DNA of 34,874 nucleotides from Butyrivibrio sp. (GTDB lineage Bacteria; Bacillota; Clostridia; Lachnospirales; Lachnospiraceae). The stretch spans positions 1-34,874 of the forward strand of contig SVGB01000004.1 in NCBI GenBank assembly GCA_015056565.1. The letters are read 5' to 3'. Below the pieces are notes generated by a model that was not told the origin of the DNA, did no database searches, and was given only the letters and a program-made list of their open reading frames with translations. A program made the position numbers and the translations under genes. Shown here in pieces: positions 15,726 through 23,396 of the stretch. Numbering within the stretch: the stretch's first letter is position 1; the number at the start of each line of letters is the position of its first letter.

Positions 15726-16904
15726 TCAGATAACCTCTGGGCCACCACCTATTGAAACTGTGTAGAAAGTAGCATCATACCCAATCTTTTTCTTGTAGTT
15801 CTCACCAACTACCTTCTTGAAGTTATCAATAGCTTCGTCCTTGACGATAGAAACAGTACATCCGCCAAATCCGCCGCCAGTCATTCTTGATCCGATAACT
15901 CCCGGGATCTTCCATGCCTCTTCCGCCAGGGTATCAAGCTCTATACCTGTTACATCGTAGTCGTCACGAAGAGATTCATGGGACTGTCTCATTAGCTTTC
16001 CAAACTTCTCAAGCTCCCCTGCCTTAAGAGCCTTAACAGCCTCTATTGTACGCTGGTTTTCATATACAGCGTGCTTTGCCTTTTTCTGCATATCCGGGTC
16101 AGTCAAAAGATTCTTGTTAGCTTCAAACTCTTCGATTGAAAGGTCACCAAGTCCCTTGATATCAAGGCTCTTCTGAAGGATTGCAAGAGCCTCCTCGCAC
16201 ATGCTTCTTCTGGCGTTATACTGTGAGTCTGTGAGCTTGTGCTTTTTATTGGTGTTGGCGATGATGATCTTGGCGCCGTCGAGATTTATAGGTGCATATT
16301 CAAAAGAAAGGTCGGCTGTATCAAGGAAGATCGCGCTGCCTTCCTTACCCATGGCTACAGCAAACTGATCCATGATACCGCAGTTGCAGCCGTTGAAGTT
16401 ATTTTCTGAGTACTGACCGATAAGGGCAAGGTCCTGATTGGATACATCAAAGCCATAGAGATCTCTTAAGATAAATCCTGTAAGTACTTCAAGAGAAGCT
16501 GATGAAGAAAGACCTGAACCATTAGGGATATTGCCATAGATCACCATGTCAAAGCCCTTATCAAGCTTCATGCCTCTGCCTGCAAAGGCCCAGATAACTC
16601 CCTTGGGATAATTGGTCCAGCCCGCCTCACTCTTTGACTCAAGATCTGAAAGAGAGGTCTCTACAACGCCTGTTCTGTCCAGGTTTACAGAATAGAAACG
16701 GATCTTGTCGTCATCTCTTTTTGCTGCAGCACCGTATGTTCCTATAGTAAGTGCACATGGGAAAACATGTCCGCCGTTGTAATCTGTGTGTTCTCCGATA
16801 AGATTGACTCTTCCTGGAGCAAAATATGCCTTGACGTTGTCGTTCTTGCCAAAGACTTTTTCAAAATTCTCAAGAACTGCCTTCTTCATTTCCTGATCAA
16901 TCAT
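15726..16904 (-). CDS. galK: Galactokinase
   Basis: GHMP-family kinase that phosphorylates galactose at C1 with ATP, the first committed Leloir step. The galactokinase signature GRVNLIGEHTDYNGG is at 31-45, the ATP-binding GHMP motif PNGSGLSSSASLEV at 127-140, the catalytic aspartate region GIMDQFAVAMG near 175-185, and the third GHMP motif GGGFGGCTVSIV near 346-357. At 392 residues it is full length. AGGAGG sits five bases before the ATG. It is the first gene of a galK-galT operon, with a 200-base upstream region carrying a leader hairpin and a candidate promoter. Confidence 0.96.
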   Translation of the reverse strand: MIDQEMKKAVLENFEKVFGKNDNVKAYFAPGRVNLIGEHTDYNGGHVFPCALTIGTYGAAAKRDDDKIRFYSVNLDRTGVVETSLSDLESKSEAGWTNYPKGVIWAFAGRGMKLDKGFDMVIYGNIPNGSGLSSSASLEVLTGFILRDLYGFDVSNQDLALIGQYSENNFNGCNCGIMDQFAVAMGKEGSAIFLDTADLSFEYAPINLDGAKIIIANTNKKHKLTDSQYNARRSMCEEALAILQKSLDIKGLGDLSIEEFEANKNLLTDPDMQKKAKHAVYENQRTIEAVKALKAGELEKFGKLMRQSHESLRDDYDVTGIELDTLAEEAWKIPGVIGSRMTGGGFGGCTVSIVKDEAIDNFKKVVGENYKKKIGYDATFYTVSIGGGPEVI

Positions 16905-16928
16905 ATAACCCTCCTAGTTTTGGTACTC

Positions 16929-16954
16929 TTGAGGAAACATGGTAGTTCCCTCAA
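16929..16954 (-). promoter_or_regulatory. Inverted repeat in the galK leader
   Basis: Ten-base arms (16929-16938 and 16945-16954) with a six-base spacer pair completely if one G-U is allowed in minus-strand RNA. It lies between the candidate promoter and the galK ribosome binding site, about 25 bases before the start codon, and has no U-run after it, so it is not a terminator. It could be an operator for a repressor or an mRNA element affecting stability or translation. Confidence 0.5.
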
Positions 16955-16980
16955 ATCAATAATTCATGTTTTATGACCTC

Positions 16981-17029
16981 ATCATACACAAAAAACGGCT
17001 AATATTCCATGCCTCTTTGTTTCTGAAAC
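16981..17029 (-). promoter_or_regulatory. Candidate galK promoter with upstream palindrome
   Basis: On the minus strand TGGAAT (17004-17009) and TATGAT (16981-16986) are 17 bases apart. The -35 is weak, as expected for an activator-dependent or repressed catabolic promoter. The 11-base palindrome GTTTCTGAAAC (17019-17029) lies ten bases upstream of the -35, a suitable place for a regulator site. The assignment is tentative. Confidence 0.35.
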
Positions 17030-17060
17030 ATGTCAAAATGTTAAATCGGAAAAAAGCCGA

Positions 17061-17090
17061 CAAAAAACCGCCGGAATAAATTCCGGCGGT
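17061..17090 (-). terminator. Intrinsic terminator of xpaC-telA
   Basis: A perfect ten-base GC-rich stem (17067-17076 with 17081-17090) and a four-base loop are followed, on the minus strand, by six Ts (17061-17066). It lies 17 bases past the telA stop codon and isolates telA from galK. Confidence 0.93.
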
Positions 17091-17107
17091 CAAATGATCC
17101 AAACTTA

Positions 17108-18274
17108 TTAGTTTTTAGCAGCTTCAAGAAGCTTGTCTTTGAGCTGGTTCTCGATCTGAGAAAGCTCTGCCTCTGCCTCGTGACGCTTCTGCTTGCCCTC
17201 TGTCTGAATGCGAAGAACTTCGTCCAGAGTGGTGATAAGAGACTCGTTGGTATGCTTCAAAGTCTCAATATCTACGATGCCTCTCTCTGCTTCCTTGGCG
17301 CTCTCGATTGTAGCAACCTTGAGGGCGTCTGCGTTCTTACGAAGAAGGCTGTTAGTCATATCGTTAACTTCTCTCTCCGCTCTTGCAGCCTGAGTAGCAT
17401 GCTCGATACCCATCGCGATAACCATCTGGTTCTTCCAAAGAGGGATTGTGTTTACAATAGTTGACTGGATCTTCTCAGCCATCATTGTGTCTGAAGACTG
17501 TACCATACGGATCTGAGGGCCTGTCTGCATAGCGATAGTTCTTGTAAGCTCAAGGTCATAGAGCTTCTTCTCGAATCTGTCGCACTTGTTTGCAAAGTCC
17601 TTGGCTGCCTCAGCATCCTCAGGAAGTCCTGAAGCCTGAGCCTTGTTCTGGAGCTCTACAAGAGTAGTATTTCTCTCCTCTTCAAGTCTCTTCTTACCAG
17701 CAAGGATGTACATTGTAAGTTCCTTGTAGTAGTTGAGGTTAAGGTCATACATCTTATCAAGAACATCAACGTCCTTAAGAAGTGTAACCTGGTGTTTCTC
17801 AAGCTCGTTGGCAATAGTCTGAACGTTAACTTCAGCCTTGGCATATTTAGCCTTAAGACCTTCAAACTTGTTAGCACTCTTCTTGAAAAGAGCTCTAAGT
17901 CCCTTCTCATCTTCCTCTATCTCAAAGCCCTTGAGCTCAGTAACAAGATCAGTGATCATGTTTCCAACTTCGCCCATGTCCTTGGTCCTTACATTCTCGA
18001 TGGCCTTCTCAGAGAAGTCTGCAAGCTTCTTCTGAGTACCAACACCGTAGTTCATAACACCTGTAGTATTGGAAATATCGATCTGCTTGCTGAAGTCCTC
18101 AACCTGCTTGAGCTCCTCTGCTGTAAGCTGAGCCTCAAGTGCAAGATTGCCATTGGTCTGCTCCTTGGCTGGTTCTGCTGCAGCAGGTGCTGGTGCTTCC
18201 TGTGCCTGAGCCTCTGCCCCAAAACTAAGTGATGGTGCTGCTGGAGCTGCACCAAATTCTAAATCTGCTCCCAT
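17108..18274 (-). CDS. telA: TelA-family protein (toxic anion resistance; YaaN-like)
   Basis: Member of the TelA family, named for tellurite resistance but widespread without tellurium genes and linked to envelope stress in Bacillota; the biochemical role is unknown. Residues about 1-48 are a low-complexity Ala/Pro/Gln tail holding two LxFG motifs (DLEFG and SLSFG). The rest is almost wholly helical, with heptad-like charged segments (about 125-160, 190-235, 320-385) and the family's conserved block MQTGPQIRMVQSSDTMMAEK. There is no transmembrane helix, so it is cytosolic and probably works with membrane-bound XpaC, its upstream partner 56 bases away, as in the Bacillus xpaC-yaaN pair. AGGAGG precedes the ATG. 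A strong terminator follows. Confidence 0.92.
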   Translation of the reverse strand: MGADLEFGAAPAAPSLSFGAEAQAQEAPAPAAAEPAKEQTNGNLALEAQLTAEELKQVEDFSKQIDISNTTGVMNYGVGTQKKLADFSEKAIENVRTKDMGEVGNMITDLVTELKGFEIEEDEKGLRALFKKSANKFEGLKAKYAKAEVNVQTIANELEKHQVTLLKDVDVLDKMYDLNLNYYKELTMYILAGKKRLEEERNTTLVELQNKAQASGLPEDAEAAKDFANKCDRFEKKLYDLELTRTIAMQTGPQIRMVQSSDTMMAEKIQSTIVNTIPLWKNQMVIAMGIEHATQAARAEREVNDMTNSLLRKNADALKVATIESAKEAERGIVDIETLKHTNESLITTLDEVLRIQTEGKQKRHEAEAELSQIENQLKDKLLEAAKN

Positions 18275-18330
18275 ATCATCCTCCTAAGAACTATATATTC
18301 TAAAATAGTTGTCACTAATTTGTGATCGAT

Positions 18331-19590
18331 TTATTTAGGCTGTGTCTGTGCCTGTGCTGCCTGGCCTCCAAATTCAAGGCTCTGGGCTGCAGCCTGTCCT
18401 ACCATACTCTGAGCAACTGCCCCAGTCTGAGCTGTGATTCCCTGTCCCTCAACAGTAAGTCCATCCTGGGCCATCATGGTCTTCATAACTGAAATGTCAG
18501 AAGAAATATCCCAAGCCATATCCTGGAACAGGCTGTCAAGGAGACTCTCAAAGGCCATGTTTATGGTATCCATAGCATCGTCGATCTCTTTCTTGGTCTG
18601 AGTGATGTTCTCGCCAACCTCTGGCTGCTTATCAAGCTCCACGTAAGCATTGAGAAGCTTTTTAGTGGTAGGCAGGTAGTAATTCATCAGCTTGTGAAGC
18701 TCATCGGCACTTGATGGATCTTTTTTCACCTGAGCGAAGATCCTGTTCATGATCTCCTCAAGTCTGTAGAGCTTGTTGGACATCTCCTCTGTATCAGGGA
18801 TAACGTCGTTGATCTGACGAACAAATACGATATATTCCTTGCCCTCCTCAAGGATCTGGATCTCCTTGTCGGAAAGGTTCTTGTACTCAGCGTTCTTGGC
18901 TCTCTCAGCTGCAATGGCTGCCTTCTTATCCTCTTCAGCCTTCTGCTCTCTGGCGATCCTGTCGCTCTCAGCTCCAAGGTACTGCTCGTAGGCTCTGTCT
19001 GTGACCATGCACACTGTCTCAGTGCTGTCAAAACGGGCTCTTGGAAGGAATCCAAGCTTTATCATGTTCTTGATGTCCTTAAGAACACTCTTGTCGCTTC
19101 CCATTGTAGCCTTGGCAAGGTCTGAAATATTGAAGAACTCCGCCTGCTTCAGCACTGATCCATACTGGTAATACTTTTTGGAAAGCTCAAATTTCTTTTT
19201 ACCCTGTAAAAAGAAAAACAAACTGCCGGCAACGATTACTCCCAAAGTGATAGATCCGGCAATCGATCCGCTAAGAATAGCTCCAAGAAGCGGCAGAAGG
19301 AAAAATGCTCCGATGGCTCCTGAAATGGTCATCTGTGGAACTCCAAGGAATTTGCTGATGTTCTTTTGAAGGAACGGGAACACCACTGTCCTTGCCCTCT
19401 GCTGCTGAGGGTTCTGAGCCTGCTGCCTCATCTGGCTCGAATAGTTGACCTTTCTGTCTACACTTACTGACTTCACAACCCTTGCCACGTCTGAATGAAG
19501 GGTGCTGTAGTCGTTTCTGTCTATGGCACTTGAGACACTATTTAAAATCTCATTTCCTGCTTTTAAAAAATCCTGAATATCGTTCTGCAA
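18331..19590 (-). CDS. xpaC: XpaC-family membrane protein, TelA partner
   Basis: Resembles XpaC (5-bromo-4-chloroindolyl phosphate hydrolysis protein family), the usual neighbour of TelA/YaaN; no enzyme activity is firmly established. The N-terminal soluble segment has a Gln-rich patch (54-65). Two transmembrane helices at about 88-106 and 109-128 form a hairpin. The long C-terminal cytosolic region is helical and charged (200-260 rich in Glu/Lys/Ala) and ends in a Gln/Ala tail with LEFG. The start is a TTG codon: AAAGGA lies seven bases upstream, an in-frame stop lies just before it, and the first in-frame ATG is about 50 codons inside. Its promoter is back to back with that of the AraC-type gene. 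Confidence 0.88.
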   Translation of the reverse strand: MQNDIQDFLKAGNEILNSVSSAIDRNDYSTLHSDVARVVKSVSVDRKVNYSSQMRQQAQNPQQQRARTVVFPFLQKNISKFLGVPQMTISGAIGAFFLLPLLGAILSGSIAGSITLGVIVAGSLFFFLQGKKKFELSKKYYQYGSVLKQAEFFNISDLAKATMGSDKSVLKDIKNMIKLGFLPRARFDSTETVCMVTDRAYEQYLGAESDRIAREQKAEEDKKAAIAAERAKNAEYKNLSDKEIQILEEGKEYIVFVRQINDVIPDTEEMSNKLYRLEEIMNRIFAQVKKDPSSADELHKLMNYYLPTTKKLLNAYVELDKQPEVGENITQTKKEIDDAMDTINMAFESLLDSLFQDMAWDISSDISVMKTMMAQDGLTVEGQGITAQTGAVAQSMVGQAAAQSLEFGGQAAQAQTQPK

Positions 19591-19628
19591 AACATAATCC
19601 TTTCACATTTAACCAAAATGCATAATAC

Positions 19629-19657
19629 ATTTTACAGTAAAACATTAGAAAACACAA
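19629..19657 (-). promoter_or_regulatory. xpaC-telA promoter
   Basis: On the minus strand TTGTGT (19652-19657) and TAAAAT (19629-19634) are spaced by 17 bases. Initiation near 19622 gives a leader of about 30 bases before the TTG start. The -35 directly abuts the -35 of the divergent AraC-type gene. Confidence 0.55.
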
Positions 19658-19700
19658 TTGTTTAGAGGGCTTGAAAAGGTTATATTTTGCATAATACAAT
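19658..19700 (+). promoter_or_regulatory. Promoter region of the AraC-type regulator
   Basis: Two overlapping candidates: TTGTTT (19658-19663) with TATATT (19681-19686) at 17-base spacing, and TTGAAA (19671-19676) with TACAAT (19695-19700) at 18. The first shares the palindrome ACAATTGT (19654-19661) with the xpaC -35. Confidence 0.5.
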
Positions 19701-19741
19701 ACAATTATCAAAACATTTTTCTAAAAACACGAGGAACATTC

Positions 19742-20656
19742 ATGGAAAAAGCCTATAAACTGCTTTTTAACACAGAAGAATCCGATGATCTTTACGTATA
19801 CTGCTGCGGCCTTTCCCAGACTCTTCCTGGACACAGCTTTGGACCAGCCCTAAAGCCCCACTACATGATACATTACTGCTTAAGTGGAAAGGGCAGATTT
19901 TCTATTGGTGGAAAAAACTATCCCCTGAAGGAAGGCTACGGATTTTTGATCGTACCTGAAGAACTTGCTTACTACGTCTCTGACGAAAAGGATCCCTGGA
20001 CCTACACCTGGATAGGCTTTGGAGGCAAAAAAGCTGGCGAAGTCGTAGCTCAGCTTGGGCTTTCCCTTCAGCAGCCAGTCTTTAAAAGCGACGCCTCCAA
20101 GGACATTTATGACATTGTAAAAGACATGATGGACCACAACACCTTCAGCGTCGAAGATGTTCTTCGTCGAAACGGCCTTTTGTCAATGTTTTTGTCCGTT
20201 ATTGCATCCGGTATCAGCGTCACAGCAAAGAGCGACAGCGGAAGCGACAACAACTACGTGACCAGGGCTCAGGCCTACGTCCGCAGCAACTACTGTAACC
20301 CCATCAAGGTCACAGATATTGCCAACTACGTCTGCATTAACCGCAGTTACCTGTACACTCTTTTTGAAAAGACCCTTGGCATCTCACCTCAGCAGTACCT
20401 TACAAGCTACCGCATAGCCAAGGCCACAGAGCTTTTGCAGCTCACCAAGCTCCCTATCGAGTCAATCGCCATCTCCTGTGGCTATTCGGATCCGCTGGTA
20501 TTTTCAAAGGCGTTCCGCCAGGAAAAGAAAATGTCGCCCTCGGTCTACAGAAAGAGCCTGCCAAAGAGCGACACCCCTGCTGGCAACAAAGAAAACTTAA
20601 AGCAGGTGGAAAAGCTTATAGAAGAAAGACATTTGGAGTCAAATGATCCAAACTGA
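19742..20656 (+). CDS. AraC-family transcriptional regulator with cupin sensor domain
   Basis: Transcription factor of the AraC/XylS family. The N-terminal cupin-type ligand domain spans about 20-95, with the typical block GYGFLIVPEELAYYVSDEKDPW. The C-terminal double helix-turn-helix spans about 172-272; the first helix pair includes VTDIANYVCINRSYLYTLF, and the second includes SIAISCGYSDPLVFSKAFRQ before the conserved MSPSVYRKS. Such proteins commonly sense sugars. The ATG at 19742 has GAGGAA upstream; the open frame starts 28 codons earlier, but that stretch overlaps the predicted promoter. It converges with glgP and shares a terminator with it. Control of glgP or another sugar gene is plausible but not shown. 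Confidence 0.93.
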   Translation: MEKAYKLLFNTEESDDLYVYCCGLSQTLPGHSFGPALKPHYMIHYCLSGKGRFSIGGKNYPLKEGYGFLIVPEELAYYVSDEKDPWTYTWIGFGGKKAGEVVAQLGLSLQQPVFKSDASKDIYDIVKDMMDHNTFSVEDVLRRNGLLSMFLSVIASGISVTAKSDSGSDNNYVTRAQAYVRSNYCNPIKVTDIANYVCINRSYLYTLFEKTLGISPQQYLTSYRIAKATELLQLTKLPIESIAISCGYSDPLVFSKAFRQEKKMSPSVYRKSLPKSDTPAGNKENLKQVEKLIEERHLESNDPN

Positions 20657-20657
20657 A

Positions 20658-20687
20658 AAAATCCCGCCACTTTCGTGGCGGGATTTT
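20658..20687. terminator. Bidirectional terminator between the AraC-type gene and glgP
   Basis: Perfect 13-base arms (20658-20670 and 20675-20687) with a TTTC loop; the stem core is GC-rich and its ends are A and T tracts. It starts two bases after the regulator stop codon and ends 13 bases past the end of glgP, so it serves both genes. Confidence 0.95.
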
Positions 20688-20700
20688 CTAATTGGCTTAT

Positions 20701-23184
20701 TTACTTAACATCCATATTGAGCTTATCCAGATGCCAAACTTCATCAACATATTCCTGAATAGTTCTGTCGGATGAGAACTTACCGCAGGATGCAGTGTTG
20801 AGCAGTGACATCTTAGCCCAGCGCTTCTTGTCTGCATAGGCGTCTGTGATCTTTCTGTGAGCCTCAAGGTAAGCCTCGAAGTCCTTAAGAATGAAGTACT
20901 GGTCTGCCTTGTTGGAGTTAACTGTGTTAAGAAGGCAGTTGTACAGAGGCCTGAACAGCTCTTTATCGCTTGAGAATGTGCCATCTACAAGGCTGTCAAG
21001 AACGCTCTTGACGTTAGGATCTGAATTGTAGATATCCATAGGATTGTAGCCGCCATTTCTCTCAAAGTCCATTACTTCCTGAGAAGTAAGACCAAAGATA
21101 AATGCATTCTCTTCACCAACTTCATTTACGATCTCAACGTTAGCACCATCAAGAGTTCCCAGTGTCACAGCACCGTTGAGCATCATCTTCATGTTACCGG
21201 TTCCAGAAGCCTCTTTACTTGCTGTTGAGATCTGCTCAGAGATATCTGCTGCAGCAAAGATGAGCTCTGCGTTTGAAACCTTATAATCCTCAATGAATAC
21301 AACCTTAAGTCTTCCCTTGATATCAGGGTCATTGTTTACCACCTCAGCCACAGAGTTGATAAGCTTGATGGTGAGCTTGGCTGTAAGGTAACCAGCTGCT
21401 GCCTTGGCACCAAAGATATATGTCTTTGGATAGAAATCCTTTGAAGGATGAGCCTTGATATCCTTGTATTTGTGGATAACCTGAAGGATATTAAGGAGCT
21501 GTCTCTTGTACTCGTGAAGTCTCTTTACCTGAACATCAAAGATTGACTTAGGATCAACCTCAACGCCGTTGTGCTCCTTGATGTAGGCTGCAAGGCGCTT
21601 CTTGTTCTGGTACTTGATATCCATGAACTCCTCAAGGGCCTTCTTGTCATTAACAAATGCCTTGAGCTTGTCCATCTCTGAAAGGTCTGTGATCCAACCA
21701 TCTCCGATCTTGTCAGTAACCCACTGTGCAAGAAGTGGATTAGCGTGAAGAAGGAATCTACGCTGTGTGATACCGTTGGTCTTGTTGTTGAACTTCTCAG
21801 GCATCATCTCGTAGAAGTCCTTGAGCTCTCTCTTTTCAAGGATCTCAGTGTGAAGCTTGGCAACACCATTTACTGAATGTCCACCAACAATGGCAAGATG
21901 AGCCATCTTGACCTGATTGTCATAGAGGATAGCCATGCTGCGGATCTTGGCCTGAACATCAATGCCTGCGCTTCCAGTGTACTGGCGCATGATCTGGTCA
22001 ACAAATCTTCTGTTGATCTCATCTACGATCTGATAGATTCTTGGAAGAAGTCTCTGGAAAAGATCTACTGGCCACTTCTCAAGAGCCTCTGCCATGATGG
22101 TGTGGTTGGTGTAGCAGCAAGTCTTAACAGTTACATCCCAGGCCTCATCCCATGTGAGGTAGTACTCATCCATGAGAAGTCTCATAAGCTCTGCAACTGC
22201 TACTGTAGGATGTGTATCGTTGAGCTGGAATACAGCTTTTTCGTAGAACTTCTTAATATCGTCGTGATTTTTAAGGTATCTCTTAAGAGCAGTCTGAACT
22301 GAAGCAGAGATAAAGAAATACTGCTGCTTGAGTCTTAGCTCTTTTCCTGCAATATGATTGTCATTGGGGTAAAGGACTTCACAGAGCTGGCTTGCAAGAT
22401 TCTCCTGCTCTACAGCCTTCTGATAGTCGCCCTTGTCAAAGGAATCTAGCTGGAAGCACTGGATAGGCTCAGCATCCCAGATCCTCAAGGTGTTAACAAC
22501 GCCGTTTCCGTAGCCCACAACAGGAAGATCATAAGGGACAGCCTTAACTACCTGATACCCCTCCTGCTTGAACACTGTTCTGCCGCGGTCATCGGTGTAC
22601 ATGTTTACATAACCGCCAAACTTAACTTCCTTGGCGTACTCGTTTCTCCTAAGCTCAAATGGATTGCCGTTCTCAAGCCACGTATCCGGGACCTCTACCT
22701 GATAGCCGTCTCTTATCTTCTGACGGAACATACCATATTTGTAGCGGATACCACAGCCATAGGCCATGTAACCAAGAGTTGAAAGAGAATCAAGAAAGCA
22801 CGCTGCAAGTCTTCCAAGGCCGCCATTACCAAGGGCTGGATCCGGCTCCTGATCCTCAAGTACATTTACATCTATTCCCAGTTCATCAAGGGCGTCCTTA
22901 ACTGGTTTATATGCCTGAAGATTGATGATATTGTTACCAAATGCCCTACCCATAAGGAATTCCATGGACATGTAGTAAACTATCTTTGGATCCTGCTCGG
23001 CTGCTGCCTTCTGAGTAGTCATCCAGTGGTCAACTATGGCATCCTTGATGGCATAAGCCGCCGCCTGATATAGCTCCTGAGGATCTGCTTCCTCCATAGT
23101 TTTCCTGTACAGAGTCTTAACATTGTACTGAACGCTTCTCTTGAACAGGTCCTTGTCAAAAGACATCTTCTTTTTCTTCATCAT
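20701..23184 (-). CDS. glgP: Glycogen/maltodextrin phosphorylase
   Basis: PLP-dependent GT35 phosphorylase that removes glucose from the non-reducing ends of alpha-1,4-glucans as glucose 1-phosphate, in the cytosol. It is full length (827 residues). The cofactor lysine is Lys666 in the hallmark EASGTGNMKMMLNGA block, followed by GTLDGANVEI. N-terminal landmarks include YYMSMEFLMGRAFGNN and LGNGGLGRLAACFLDS, and the arginine/lysine site VKRLHEYKRQLLN is intact. Two ATGs (23184 and 23181) are possible; GGAGG is two bases from the first and five from the second, so 23181 may be used. Its product feeds the same glucose-1-phosphate pool as GalT. Three phased TTTRCGG repeats lie upstream. No other glg gene is adjacent. 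Confidence 0.96.
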   Translation of the reverse strand: MMKKKKMSFDKDLFKRSVQYNVKTLYRKTMEEADPQELYQAAAYAIKDAIVDHWMTTQKAAAEQDPKIVYYMSMEFLMGRAFGNNIINLQAYKPVKDALDELGIDVNVLEDQEPDPALGNGGLGRLAACFLDSLSTLGYMAYGCGIRYKYGMFRQKIRDGYQVEVPDTWLENGNPFELRRNEYAKEVKFGGYVNMYTDDRGRTVFKQEGYQVVKAVPYDLPVVGYGNGVVNTLRIWDAEPIQCFQLDSFDKGDYQKAVEQENLASQLCEVLYPNDNHIAGKELRLKQQYFFISASVQTALKRYLKNHDDIKKFYEKAVFQLNDTHPTVAVAELMRLLMDEYYLTWDEAWDVTVKTCCYTNHTIMAEALEKWPVDLFQRLLPRIYQIVDEINRRFVDQIMRQYTGSAGIDVQAKIRSMAILYDNQVKMAHLAIVGGHSVNGVAKLHTEILEKRELKDFYEMMPEKFNNKTNGITQRRFLLHANPLLAQWVTDKIGDGWITDLSEMDKLKAFVNDKKALEEFMDIKYQNKKRLAAYIKEHNGVEVDPKSIFDVQVKRLHEYKRQLLNILQVIHKYKDIKAHPSKDFYPKTYIFGAKAAAGYLTAKLTIKLINSVAEVVNNDPDIKGRLKVVFIEDYKVSNAELIFAAADISEQISTASKEASGTGNMKMMLNGAVTLGTLDGANVEIVNEVGEENAFIFGLTSQEVMDFERNGGYNPMDIYNSDPNVKSVLDSLVDGTFSSDKELFRPLYNCLLNTVNSNKADQYFILKDFEAYLEAHRKITDAYADKKRWAKMSLLNTASCGKFSSDRTIQEYVDEVWHLDKLNMDVK

Positions 23185-23222
23185 ATCCTCCTCATAAATA
23201 TCAAATTTACCTAACTATTTTA

Positions 23223-23271
23223 CCGCAAATTCATACACAATTCTATAAAATATCCGTAAATTAGCCGTAAA
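23223..23271 (-). promoter_or_regulatory. Phased direct repeats TTTRCGG upstream of glgP
   Basis: On the minus strand, TTTACGG occurs at 23265-23271 and 23254-23260, and TTTGCGG at 23223-23229. The spacings of 11 and 31 bases are close to one and three helical turns, placing all three on one DNA face, 40-90 bases before the glgP start. This resembles operator half-sites of AraC-type activators. A convincing -35/-10 pair is not obvious; TTGCCT with TATTTT is a weak option. Confidence 0.4.
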
Positions 23272-23283
23272 GGCAAAAAGAAA

Positions 23284-23323
23284 TCCCCTGTGTATCGGCG
23301 TTTGCGCTCCACTGCACAGGGGA
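23284..23323 (-). terminator. Terminator of the ileS-glycosyltransferase unit
   Basis: Nine-base perfect arms (23284-23292 and 23315-23323) enclose 22 bases that can partly extend the stem. On the minus strand the stem is followed by ATTTCTTTTTG. It lies about 75 bases past the end of the GT39-like gene. The remaining sequence to 23396 holds only a small AGGAG/CTCCT hairpin (23356-23373). Confidence 0.75.
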
Positions 23324-23396
23324 AAACTGTTATTTTCTTGTGTTTTGCTTACTGAAGGAGGCTGAGTACTCCTAAATATGCAAAAAAATGTAAATA

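Noticed and set aside
17031..17036. Perfect TTGACA (minus strand) upstream of galK
   Set aside because: No acceptable -10 lies 16-18 bases downstream, so I did not use it as the galK -35.
17792..18232. 146-codon hydrophobic, Cys/Leu-rich plus-strand open frame opposite telA
   Set aside because: Its Leu/Cys-rich composition mirrors the Lys/Glu/Ala codons of telA on the other strand; no start signal.
23356..23373. Small AGGAG/CTCCT hairpin after the GT39-like gene
   Set aside because: Only five-base arms and no U-run; the longer hairpin at 23284-23323 is the better terminator.
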